Shown: positions 1-5,894 of the stretch, in pieces
How positions within the stretch are numbered: position 1 is the stretch's first letter
Layout: every line of letters begins with the position of its first letter
Source of the DNA: Oscillospiraceae bacterium
GTDB lineage: Bacteria; Bacillota; Clostridia; Oscillospirales; Ruminococcaceae
NCBI GenBank assembly: GCA_017416665.1
Contig: JAFQBO010000275.1
Location: 1-8,151, forward strand
Length of the DNA stretch: 8,151 nucleotides
Direction: 5' to 3'
The notes under the pieces: model-generated
Databases searched by the model: none
The model's input: the letters and a program-made list of their open reading frames with translations, nothing else
What the model was told of the DNA's origin: nothing
Program-made: the position numbers and the translations under genes

Positions 1-372
1 CTTTACCACGCTCACGAAGTTCTCGAAACAATTACTATCGACAAGGAAACTGCAAGAATGAAGCAGTATATCGGCATCAAGTTTGCTGACATCGTTTACA
101 ACGGTCAGTGGTATACACCTCTCCGTGAAGCTCTCAGTGCTTTTGTAACAGAAACTCAGAAGACAGTTACAGGTGATGTTAAGCTCAAGCTCTACAAGGG
201 TAACATTATCAATGCAGGCGTTACTTCACCATACACTCTCTATGATGAAGAAGTTGCTACATTCGATGCTGACGAAGTTTACGATCAGGCTGACAGTGCA
301 GGCTTTATCAACCTCTTTGGTCTTCCAATCAAGGTTAAGGCAAAGCTTGATGAAAAGAGAAACAACAAGTAA
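1..372 (+). CDS. argG: Argininosuccinate synthase, C-terminal part (5' end outside window)
   Basis: Argininosuccinate synthase joins citrulline and aspartate at the cost of ATP to AMP and PPi, the penultimate cytosolic step of arginine synthesis. Reading frame 1 is open from the first base and gives 123 codons before TAA at 370-372, roughly the last third of a protein that is normally about 400 residues. Family landmarks are visible: [13 protein letters not shown] (fragment residues 33-45), SPYTLYDEE and, near the end, GFINLFGLP. These lie in the C-terminal synthetase/multimerisation domain; the ATP-binding N-terminal domain is not in the window. All 12 lysines are encoded by AAG, whereas the genes downstream mix AAA and AAG, which hints at higher expression or different selection on argG. 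A strong hairpin follows the stop, so argG may form its own transcript or end in a partial terminator before argH. Confidence 0.95.
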   Translation, partial: LYHAHEVLETITIDKETARMKQYIGIKFADIVYNGQWYTPLREALSAFVTETQKTVTGDVKLKLYKGNIINAGVTSPYTLYDEEVATFDADEVYDQADSAGFINLFGLPIKVKAKLDEKRNNK

Positions 373-391
373 TTTCTGATTTGACATCTTA

Positions 392-426
392 ATGTATGGG
401 CGGACAATCCCTGTCCGCCCGTATGT
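392..426 (+). terminator. GC-rich hairpin after argG, possible terminator without T-tract
   Basis: GGGCGGACA (398-406) pairs perfectly with TGTCCGCCC (412-420) over a 5-nt loop. The stem can be extended outward to 392/426 with three G-T wobble pairs, giving about 15 bp. It starts 19 nt after the argG stop, where a terminator is expected. However, it is followed by AATTATAAG rather than a run of T, so classic intrinsic termination is doubtful. It may instead stabilise the argG 3' end or give partial read-through into argH. Confidence 0.6.
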
Positions 427-440
427 AATTATAAGCGTCA

Positions 441-475
441 TTTGAAATTTTCTTAAATTCTGAGGAAATTTCAAA
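441..475 (+). promoter_or_regulatory. AT-rich hairpin in the argG-argH leader
   Basis: TTTGAAATTT (441-450) is the exact inverted complement of AAATTTCAAA (466-475). The stem continues inward as 451-455 against 461-465 with two wobble pairs, leaving a 5-nt loop (456-460). This gives about 15 bp ending 34 nt before the argH ATG. It does not cover the argH ribosome-binding site (495-500) and has no T-tract. Its symmetry could also make it a protein-binding site, but it does not match the ArgR ARG-box pattern well. The structure is seen directly; the function is unknown. Confidence 0.5.
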
Positions 476-494
476 TTATGGTTTAAAAATGAAA

Positions 495-500
495 GCGAGG
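495..500 (+). promoter_or_regulatory. Ribosome-binding site deciding the argH start
   Basis: GCGAGG lies 9 nt before the ATG at 510. The alternative in-frame ATG at 489 has no such motif at a usable distance and would add seven residues (MKARIYL) that are not typical of the family, so 510 is preferred. Confidence 0.6.
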
Positions 501-509
501 ATTTACCTT

Positions 510-1898
510 ATGGCAGATAAAATGTGGGCAGGAAGATTTTCAAAAGAAGTTGATGAAACAGTAAACGCTTTTAATTCTTCTATTGCTTTTGATGGAAGAA
601 TGTATAAACACGATATTCAGGGTAGTATTGCCCACGCAGGTATGCTGGGTAAATGCGGTATTATTACAGAAGATGACAGCAAACAGATTATTGCTGGTCT
701 TGAAGAAATTCTTGCTGACCTCGAAAGCGGTAAGCTTGAATTTGATATGACCGCTGAAGATATTCATATGTTTATCGAGGCAGAACTTACAAAACGTCTC
801 GGAAGCGTTGGTAAAAGACTTCATACTTCACGTTCAAGAAACGATCAGGTTGCTCTTGATGTAAGACTGTATCTCAGAGATGAAATCGAAGAAATAAAGG
901 AACTTGTTTTAAAGCTTTGTAAAGTACTTTGTGAAATGGCAAAGAAACATACCGAAACGGTTATGCCTGGCTACACTCATTTACAGAGAGCTCAGCCTGT
1001 TACATTCGCCCATCACCTTATGGCATATGTTCAGATGTTACTGCGTGACTATACACGTCTCGAAGATACGGCAAAGAGAATGAATGAATGTCCGCTGGGA
1101 AGCTGTGCACTTGCTGGTACAACATATAAAATCGACAGACACATGACAGCGTCTGAACTCGGCTTTGACAGACCGATGGAAAACAGTCTTGACGGCGTTT
1201 CAGACAGAGATTCATGCGTTGAACTTGCATGTGCGATTTCACTTATCATGACACATCTTTCAAGATTTTCTGAAGAAGTTATTATGTGGTGTTCATGGGA
1301 ATTCAAGTTCATCGAACTTGATGACGCCTATGCAACAGGCTCATCTATTATGCCTCAGAAGAAAAATCCTGATGTGACAGAACTCATCAGAGGTAAGACA
1401 GGCAGAGTAAACGGTAATCTTATGACACTCCTTTCGATGCTTAAAGGACTTCCGCTTGCGTATAACAAGGACATGCAGGAAGACAAGGAGGCAATTTTTG
1501 ATTCTGTTGATAATGTAAAGCTTTGTCTGAAAACATTTATCCCTATGACAGAAACTATGAGGGTAAACGCTGACAGAATGAGAGCAGCGGCAGCAGGTGG
1601 TTTCATTAATGCTACTGACTGTGCGGATTATCTTGTAAAACATGGTATGCCGTTCAGAGATGCGTATAAAATTACAGGAACACTCGTTGCTGAATGTATT
1701 AACAGAAATCTTACTCTTGAAACACTTCCGATTGAAGATTACAAAAAGCTTTCGGATCTTTTCGGTGATGATATATATGATGCAATTTCACTTGAAACAT
1801 GTGTTAAAGAAAGAAAGTCATTCGGCGGCCCAGCACCGGAATGTGTAAAACAGCAGATTGAAACGGCTGAAGCTAAAATAAAGGAACTTGAAAAATGA
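510..1898 (+). CDS. argH: Argininosuccinate lyase
   Basis: ArgH splits argininosuccinate into arginine and fumarate, the last cytosolic step of the pathway, and works as a homotetramer. The 462-residue length is normal for the fumarase/aspartase superfamily. The N-terminus MWAGRFSKEVDETVNAFN fits the usual family start. Conserved regions appear in order: TSRSRNDQVALD (106-117), GYTHLQRAQP (154-163, with the catalytic-base His at 157) and the superfamily signature GSSIMPQKKNPD (277-288, with the flexible-loop catalytic Ser). The C-terminal ALS domain, including the RDAYK segment near 383-387, is complete. The gene follows argG by 137 nt containing two hairpins. Its TGA overlaps the ATG of the next gene as ATGA. 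No frameshift or missing key residue is seen. Confidence 0.97.
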   Translation: MADKMWAGRFSKEVDETVNAFNSSIAFDGRMYKHDIQGSIAHAGMLGKCGIITEDDSKQIIAGLEEILADLESGKLEFDMTAEDIHMFIEAELTKRLGSVGKRLHTSRSRNDQVALDVRLYLRDEIEEIKELVLKLCKVLCEMAKKHTETVMPGYTHLQRAQPVTFAHHLMAYVQMLLRDYTRLEDTAKRMNECPLGSCALAGTTYKIDRHMTASELGFDRPMENSLDGVSDRDSCVELACAISLIMTHLSRFSEEVIMWCSWEFKFIELDDAYATGSSIMPQKKNPDVTELIRGKTGRVNGNLMTLLSMLKGLPLAYNKDMQEDKEAIFDSVDNVKLCLKTFIPMTETMRVNADRMRAAAAGGFINATDCADYLVKHGMPFRDAYKITGTLVAECINRNLTLETLPIEDYKKLSDLFGDDIYDAISLETCVKERKSFGGPAPECVKQQIETAEAKIKELEK

Positions 1899-2104
1899 AT
1901 CCAAAGCTTTTGAAATATATTATAATTATGACTGTTATCGTCGTACTTGTATGGATTGCAGGCGAGGTACTTATAGTTGCGGTTATGAAGCTTTCGGGCG
2001 TTGCATCAATTATATGGAGTGTTGCTATGCTTATTGCGGCAATAGTACTCAGCTTATACAAAAGCTTTAAAAGTGAAAATGATAAAAACGACAGAAACTG
2101 GTAA
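1895..2104 (+). CDS. Small two-helix membrane protein, function unknown
   Basis: This 69-residue protein has two predicted membrane helices, about residues 8-31 and 35-55, and a short charged tail (SFKSENDKNDRNW). Lysines precede helix 1 and follow helix 2, so by the positive-inside rule both ends face the cytoplasm. Helix 1 contains one buried acidic residue, Glu24. I do not recognise a family. Its ATG overlaps the argH stop by four bases (ATGA), and AAGGA at 1881-1885, inside argH, sits 9 nt upstream, so it is probably translated in coupling with argH. argC begins 20 nt after it. Coupling, a good ribosome-binding site and hydrophobic composition support a real gene, but its role is not shown; a part in transport or membrane-linked regulation is only a guess. 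Confidence 0.72.
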   Translation: MNPKLLKYIIIMTVIVVLVWIAGEVLIVAVMKLSGVASIIWSVAMLIAAIVLSLYKSFKSENDKNDRNW

Positions 2105-2124
2105 ATTATGGGAGATATACTGAT

Positions 2125-3069
2125 ATGGCAGTAAAGATTTATATAGACGGTCAGGAAGGTACTACAGGTCTTAAAATTCTTGAACGTTTTGAAGGAAGAA
2201 ATGATATTGAACTTCTTAAAATTTCAGAAGAAAAAAGAAAAGATTTAAATGAAAGAAAAAAATTCATAAATGAGTCTGATTTTACATTTTTATGTCTGCC
2301 TGATGCGGCGGCTATTGAAGCGGTTTCGCTTGTTGAAAATGAAAATGTAAGAATTATTGATGCCTCAACAGCTCACAGAACAAATCCTGACTGGGCGTAC
2401 GGTTTTCCTGAACTTTCACCTGCCCACAGAGAAAAAATCAAAAACTCAAAGAGAGTAGCTGTTCCGGGCTGTTATGCAAGTGGTTTTATTTCAATGATTT
2501 ATCCGCTTGTTTCAAAGGGTATACTTCCTGCGTATTATCCTGTTTTTGCATATGCAACTTCGGGTTACAGCGGTGCAGGTAAGAAGGCTATTGCGGCATA
2601 CGAGGCTGATGACAAGCCGGCTGAACTTTTAAGTCCGAGACAGTATGCTCTTAACATGAATCACAAGCATTTACCTGAAATGCAGGCTATTACAGGTCTT
2701 GCGTATAAGCCTATGTTCAATCCTATTGTTGATAACTATTTCAGCGGTATGGTTGTATCAGTTCCGATTCAGTCAAGACTTCTTGATAAAAAACTCACAC
2801 CTGAGCAGGTAAGGGAAGCATTGTATGAAACATACAAGGATTCAAATTTTGTAGAAGTTAAACCGACAGGAAGTGAATGCGTACCTGATGGATTTTTAAC
2901 TTCAAATGGTCTGAGTGGTTCTAACAGAATGGAACTTTATGTGTTCGGTAATGAAGAACAGATGCTTTTATGCTCAAGACTTGATAACCTTGGTAAGGGT
3001 GCATCGGGTGCGGCTGTTCAGTGCCTTAACATTATGATGGGTATTGACGAAACTACGGGATTGATTTGA
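2125..3069 (+). CDS. argC: N-acetyl-gamma-glutamyl-phosphate reductase, short 'uncommon' form
   Basis: ArgC reduces N-acetylglutamyl-5-phosphate to the semialdehyde with NADPH in the cytosol. The N-terminal Rossmann segment is KIYIDGQEGTTGLKI (residues 4-18). The family blocks IDASTAHRT (78-86) and YGFPEL (92-97) follow, then VPGCYASG (113-120) with the catalytic Cys116. HKHLPE (180-185) carries the catalytic His, and DNLGKGASGAAVQ (287-299) closes the protein. At 314 residues, with the IDGQEGTTG start and the STAHRT/YGFPEL blocks, it belongs to the shorter ArgC family described mainly from proteobacteria (TIGR01851 type), not the roughly 345-residue form of Bacillus. GGGAGA at 2110-2115 is 9 nt before the ATG. 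Downstream, instead of running straight into argJ, the operon is interrupted by a 268-nt palindromic repeat region. Confidence 0.94.
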   Translation: MAVKIYIDGQEGTTGLKILERFEGRNDIELLKISEEKRKDLNERKKFINESDFTFLCLPDAAAIEAVSLVENENVRIIDASTAHRTNPDWAYGFPELSPAHREKIKNSKRVAVPGCYASGFISMIYPLVSKGILPAYYPVFAYATSGYSGAGKKAIAAYEADDKPAELLSPRQYALNMNHKHLPEMQAITGLAYKPMFNPIVDNYFSGMVVSVPIQSRLLDKKLTPEQVREALYETYKDSNFVEVKPTGSECVPDGFLTSNGLSGSNRMELYVFGNEEQMLLCSRLDNLGKGASGAAVQCLNIMMGIDETTGLI

Positions 3070-3085
3070 GTGTAAATTTATTGTT

Positions 3086-3108
3086 CGTGCCGATGTAAAT
3101 CGGCAGGC
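3086..3108 (+). repeat. Hairpin A of repeat copy 1 (GCCGAT stem)
   Basis: TGCCGAT (3088-3094) pairs with ATCGGCA (3099-3105) around a GTAA loop. The flanking bases CG and GGC are also shared with copy 2 at 8047-8068, whose loop differs (TTA). It lies 18 nt after the argC stop. Confidence 0.75.
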
Positions 3109-3130
3109 TTTAATAACTTGAAATGTTAGC

Positions 3131-3165
3131 AAGGGGACGCTTTCTCTTGCAAAGCGTCCCCTCTT
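3131..3165 (+). repeat. Hairpin B of repeat copy 1 (GGGGACGCTTT stem)
   Basis: GGGGACGCTTT (3133-3143) pairs perfectly with AAAGCGTCCCC (3151-3161) over a 7-nt loop and is followed by TCTTT. The whole 35-nt block is identical to 8090-8124. It is a strong stem and may weaken transcription of argJBDF or block 3' exonucleases. Confidence 0.85.
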
Positions 3166-3194
3166 TGAAAACAGTTCCCCGAACTGTTTTCAAA
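3164..3194 (+). repeat. Hairpin C of repeat copy 1 (14-bp perfect stem)
   Basis: TTTGAAAACAGTTC (3164-3177) pairs with GAACTGTTTTCAAA (3181-3194), loop CCC. The equivalent hairpin in copy 2 (8125-8151) has two stem pairs changed from T-A to C-G on both sides and one added A-T pair, so pairing is kept while sequence differs. Confidence 0.85.
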
Positions 3195-3230
3195 TTCACC
3201 CCTTGCAAGGCGCTTCTAAGGCAAGGAATT

Positions 3231-3250
3231 TCGACGTCTGCGGACGTCGA
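3231..3250 (+). repeat. Hairpin E of repeat copy 1 (TCGACGTC palindrome)
   Basis: TCGACGTC (3231-3238) pairs perfectly with GACGTCGA (3243-3250) around TGCG. Immediately after it, 3251-3268 forms a further stem (CCAAGGC against GCCTTTGG with one bulged base). Confidence 0.75.
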
Positions 3251-3274
3251 CCAAGGCTCTGCCTTTGGAAACCG

Positions 3275-3306
3275 CAAGCTTTTAAAAAAGCTTGACCAAA
3301 ATTTTT
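3275..3306 (+). repeat. Terminal AT-rich hairpin of repeat copy 1, weak terminator-like
   Basis: CAAGCTTT (3275-3282) pairs with AAAGCTTG (3287-3294) over a TAAA loop. A run of five T follows at 3302-3306, seven bases beyond the stem. The stem is AT-rich and the T-run is displaced, so termination, if any, should be partial. Confidence 0.4.
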
Positions 3307-3323
3307 AGATTTAGTGAATCATA

Positions 3324-3330
3324 AAAGGAG
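3324..3330 (+). promoter_or_regulatory. Ribosome-binding site deciding the argJ start
   Basis: AAAGGAG lies 7 nt before the ATG at 3338. The in-frame GTG at 3314 lies upstream of this site and has no motif of its own, so 3338 is the start. Confidence 0.85.
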
Positions 3331-3337
3331 CGTTATT

Positions 3338-4594
3338 ATGATAGAAAAAGTAGAATTTGAAGGTTTTAATTATATTGACGGTGGTGTGTGTGCCGCTCAG
3401 GGTTTTAAGGCAAACGGTATTCAGTGTGGTCTTAAACACGAAGGGTCAGTCAACACTACCAAGAAAAATGATCTTGCTGTTATTATTGCAGACAAGGAAT
3501 GTACAGCGGCGGCTGTTTACACAACAAATAAAGTAAAGGGTGCACCTATTCAGGTTACCCGTGAAAATATTGCTGACGGAAAAGCATGGGGCGTTATTGT
3601 AAACTCGGTAAACGCCAACACATGTAACGCTGATGGTGTCGAAAAAGCTCAGAAGATGTGTGAGCTTGTATCGGAACAGTTTGATCTCAAGCCGTCCGAT
3701 TTCATCGTTGCCTCAACAGGTGTTATTGGTCAGCCACTTCCTATCAGACCGATTAAACACGGTATGCACAAGCTCTGTCAGGGCGTAAGCTATACAGGAA
3801 ATACAGAGGCTGTAAATGCTATCATGACAACTGATACTATGCCTAAGGAATGTGCGGTTGAATTTGAACTCGGTGGCAAGAAGTGTGTGATGGGTGGTAT
3901 GCTCAAGGGTAGTGGTATGATTCATCCGAACATGGCAACAACTCTTACATTTATCACAACAGATGCCGCAATCTCACATGAATACTTACAGAGAGCATTG
4001 AGTGACGTTGTAAAGACAACTCTTAACATGGTAAGTGTTGACGGCGATACTTCAACAAATGATATGGTGTGCGTTATGGCAAACGGTATGGCTGAAAACA
4101 ACATGATTTCCATGGATAATGAAGATTTTGCACAGTTTGAAAACGCACTCTTTATCGTAATGGTGAACCTTGCAAGAATGATGGCTCGTGATGGCGAGGG
4201 TGCTACAAAGCTTATTCAGTGTGTATGTGCCGGAGCTGACAGCGTTCAGACTGCACAGACAGTTGCAAAGTCGGTTATTACTTCAAGCCTTTTTAAAGCA
4301 GCTATATTCGGCGAAGACGCTAACTGGGGACGTATTCTCTGTGCGATTGGCTATGCTGATGCTGATTTTGACATTAACAATGTTGGCGTGCGTATCGCAT
4401 CAAAGGCAGGAAAAATTACAGTCTGTGAAAACGGAGCAGGCGTTGAATTTTCTGAAGAAGAAGCAAAGAAAATTCTTATGGAAGAAGAAATTACAATCCT
4501 TGTTACGCTTGGTGACGGCGAATACAATGCTACAGCATGGGGCTGTGATCTTACATATGACTATGTTAAAATAAACGGTGATTACAGAAGCTGA
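3338..4594 (+). CDS. argJ: Glutamate N-acetyltransferase / ornithine acetyltransferase
   Basis: ArgJ moves the acetyl group from N-acetylornithine to glutamate, releasing ornithine and regenerating N-acetylglutamate; bifunctional members also use acetyl-CoA. The protein has 418 residues, normal for the family. STGVIG (126-131) matches the oxyanion-hole region. The self-cleavage motif is KGSGMIHPNMATT (190-202): the family cuts between Ala200 and Thr201, and Thr becomes the N-terminal nucleophile of the beta chain. GDTSTND (236-242), FGEDANWGRI (324-333) and the C-terminal WGCDLTYDYVKING complete the fold. The residue after the nucleophilic Thr is Thr, whereas Met is common there; this should not abolish cleavage. 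The sequence alone cannot say whether it has the acetyl-CoA-dependent activity. No argA or argE is seen in the window, which fits a recycling pathway. It opens the tight argJ-argB-orf-argD-argF block. Confidence 0.97.
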   Translation: MIEKVEFEGFNYIDGGVCAAQGFKANGIQCGLKHEGSVNTTKKNDLAVIIADKECTAAAVYTTNKVKGAPIQVTRENIADGKAWGVIVNSVNANTCNADGVEKAQKMCELVSEQFDLKPSDFIVASTGVIGQPLPIRPIKHGMHKLCQGVSYTGNTEAVNAIMTTDTMPKECAVEFELGGKKCVMGGMLKGSGMIHPNMATTLTFITTDAAISHEYLQRALSDVVKTTLNMVSVDGDTSTNDMVCVMANGMAENNMISMDNEDFAQFENALFIVMVNLARMMARDGEGATKLIQCVCAGADSVQTAQTVAKSVITSSLFKAAIFGEDANWGRILCAIGYADADFDINNVGVRIASKAGKITVCENGAGVEFSEEEAKKILMEEEITILVTLGDGEYNATAWGCDLTYDYVKINGDYRS

Positions 4595-4600
4595 TTGGAG
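4595..4600 (+). promoter_or_regulatory. Ribosome-binding site deciding the argB start
   Basis: TTGGAG lies 7 nt before the ATG at 4608, just after the argJ TGA (4592-4594). The in-frame GTG at 4578 lies inside argJ with no suitable motif, so 4608 is chosen. Confidence 0.75.
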
Positions 4601-4607
4601 ATATAAA

Positions 4608-5471
4608 ATGGAAATTTCTAATAATATTCGTGCGAAGGTGCTGATTGATGCACTTCCGTACATTCAGAAATACAACGGCAAAGTTGTTGTTGTAAAATAC
4701 GGCGGAAATGCTATGACAAATGAAGAACTCAAAGAAGCTGTTATGAGTGATATTGTACTTTTGTCACTTGTCGGCATCAGAGTTGTTCTTGTTCACGGCG
4801 GTGGTCCTGAAATCAATGAAATGCTCGGTAAGCTCGGCATTGAAAGCAAGTTTATAAATGGTCTCAGATATACTGATAAGGACACTATTGACGTTGTAAA
4901 GATGGTTCTTGCAGGTAAGGTAAACAAGGAACTTGTTGCACATCTTGCGGAACATAAGGGAAATGCTGTAGGTCTTTGCGGTATCGACGGAAAAATGATT
5001 ACTGCTGAAAGAGCAGAGGGTGCAAATGGTGAAGATTTAGGTTTTGTAGGTAACATCACAAAGATAAATGTAAAGCCTATCACAGATGCTCTCGAAAACG
5101 GCTGTATTCCTGTTATTGCAACAGTTGCCTGCGGTAATGACGGCAACACATATAACATTAATGCTGACACTGCCGCATCAAGAATTGCGGCTGAACTCGG
5201 TGCGGAAAATCTTATTCTTATGACAGATATTGCAGGTATTTTAAGAGACAAAAATGATCCTTCAACTTTAATTCCTTTTGTGAATGTGAGTGAAGTACCG
5301 TTTATGAAAAGACAGGGTATTATTTCAGGAGGTATGATTCCGAAAATCGACTGCTGTGTTGAAGCGGTAAGACGTGGCGTTAAGAAAACTTCAATCATTG
5401 ATGGCAGAGTTCCACATTCTATTCTCATTGAAATTCTCTCAAATGAGGGAATTGGTACACAGTTTAAGTAA
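4608..5471 (+). CDS. argB: N-acetylglutamate kinase, probably arginine-inhibited type
   Basis: ArgB phosphorylates N-acetylglutamate with ATP, the committed step when acetyl is recycled by ArgJ. The 287-residue protein has the amino-acid-kinase fold: VVVKYGGNAM (27-36, with phosphate-binding Lys30), LVHGGGPEINEML (61-73), GLRYTD (85-90), YNINADTAA (182-190), and GGMIPK (241-246) with the second conserved Lys. About 23 residues precede the first strand (NIRAKVLIDALPYIQKYNGK). In known hexameric kinases such as those of Thermotoga and Pseudomonas, this N-terminal helix is linked to arginine inhibition, and the C-terminal GIGTQ block also fits that class. Feedback control by arginine is therefore inferred. 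The gene follows argJ by 13 nt, and its TAA shares one base with the next ATG. Confidence 0.97.
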   Translation: MEISNNIRAKVLIDALPYIQKYNGKVVVVKYGGNAMTNEELKEAVMSDIVLLSLVGIRVVLVHGGGPEINEMLGKLGIESKFINGLRYTDKDTIDVVKMVLAGKVNKELVAHLAEHKGNAVGLCGIDGKMITAERAEGANGEDLGFVGNITKINVKPITDALENGCIPVIATVACGNDGNTYNINADTAASRIAAELGAENLILMTDIAGILRDKNDPSTLIPFVNVSEVPFMKRQGIISGGMIPKIDCCVEAVRRGVKKTSIIDGRVPHSILIEILSNEGIGTQFK

Positions 5472-5878
5472 TGATTGTAAAAATTATTCTTGCAGTACCT
5501 GTTGTTATTGCAGTTTTGCTGATTTTAATTGGTGTATTTCTGCATATAAACCGTACAAGACTGGGTATCCAGACAGTTGGTATTGTGACAGGTATCTCAA
5601 AACTTACAAAAACACATTTAAAAGTAAAAATGGATATGGAATCACCGATCGTAAAATATACTGTAAAAGGACAGGAATACACATGTCCGTCTGTAAAGTA
5701 TCAGGCTGAAGGGATTACCACATATAAAAAAGGTCAAAAAATAAATATTCGTGTCAGTCGCAGAAATCCAAGAGTTTTTGCACCGGTGAAAAGCGGCGGT
5801 ACAGCAGAGATATTTTTAATTTTCGGTGGCATTTTTATGATAATTGCATATATTATTATGTATATCAGATATTTTTGA
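5471..5878 (+). CDS. Small membrane protein with DUF3592-like layout
   Basis: This 135-residue protein has a membrane helix at about residues 4-25, a soluble beta-rich middle (33-104) and a second helix at about 113-132. The middle part has the pattern PIVKYTVKGQEYT (59-71), then YKKGQKINIRVSRRNPRVF (85-103), which resembles DUF3592 proteins, whose biochemical role is unknown. The middle domain probably sits outside the cytoplasm, but topology is not certain because both flanks are positively charged. Its ATG overlaps the argB stop by one base (TAATG). The only purine-rich motif, GAGGG at 5445-5449, is 21 nt away, so translation most likely depends on ribosomes that have just finished argB. 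argD begins 16 nt later. Family assignment is by pattern only. Confidence 0.8.
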   Translation: MIVKIILAVPVVIAVLLILIGVFLHINRTRLGIQTVGIVTGISKLTKTHLKVKMDMESPIVKYTVKGQEYTCPSVKYQAEGITTYKKGQKINIRVSRRNPRVFAPVKSGGTAEIFLIFGGIFMIIAYIIMYIRYF

Positions 5879-5880
5879 TA

Positions 5881-5886
5881 AGGGAG
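5881..5886 (+). promoter_or_regulatory. Ribosome-binding site supporting a TTG start for argD
   Basis: AGGGAG lies 8 nt before TTG at 5895. No in-frame ATG lies near; the GTG at 5886 is followed directly by TAA. Confidence 0.75.
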
Positions 5887-5894
5887 TGTAAAAG

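Larger units (their letters stand above)
3070..3337 (+). repeat. Palindromic repeat array, copy 1, between argC and argJ
   Basis: This non-coding stretch is almost wholly made of inverted repeats. The stems, left to right, are 3088-3094/3099-3105, 3133-3143/3151-3161, 3164-3177/3181-3194, 3201-3206/3221-3226, 3231-3238/3243-3250, 3251-3257/3261-3268 (one bulge) and 3275-3282/3287-3294. The first three recur at 8049-8151 in the same orientation. There is no transposase, so it looks like a non-autonomous or RNA-type dispersed element. It resembles, from memory, the hairpin-rich intergenic repeats common in Ruminococcaceae genomes. The last 40 nt carry the argJ ribosome-binding site. I see no convincing promoter. 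Confidence 0.85.

Noticed and set aside
381..386. TTGACA as a -35 promoter box before argH
   Set aside because: The matching -10 position (about 404-409, ACAATC) is poor and lies inside the GC-rich hairpin stem.
441..475. ARG-box operator for an ArgR repressor
   Set aside because: The symmetry is suggestive, but the sequence lacks the TGAAT...ATTCA-like core and spacing of known boxes.
489..509. Upstream in-frame start for argH at 489
   Set aside because: It has no ribosome-binding site at a usable distance, and the added residues are not family-like.
3123..3308. 61-codon open frame between argC and argJ
   Set aside because: It lies wholly inside the hairpin array, its sequence is dictated by the palindromes, and it has no ribosome-binding site, so it is an artefact of the repeat.
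3292..3320. TTGACC with a downstream -10 as a promoter for argJ
   Set aside because: The best-spaced -10 candidate, TGAATC, matches the consensus poorly.
4793..5428. 211-codon open frame on the - strand within argB
   Set aside because: It is antisense to a well-conserved kinase gene, has no ribosome-binding site or recognisable family, and its length follows from argB codon use.
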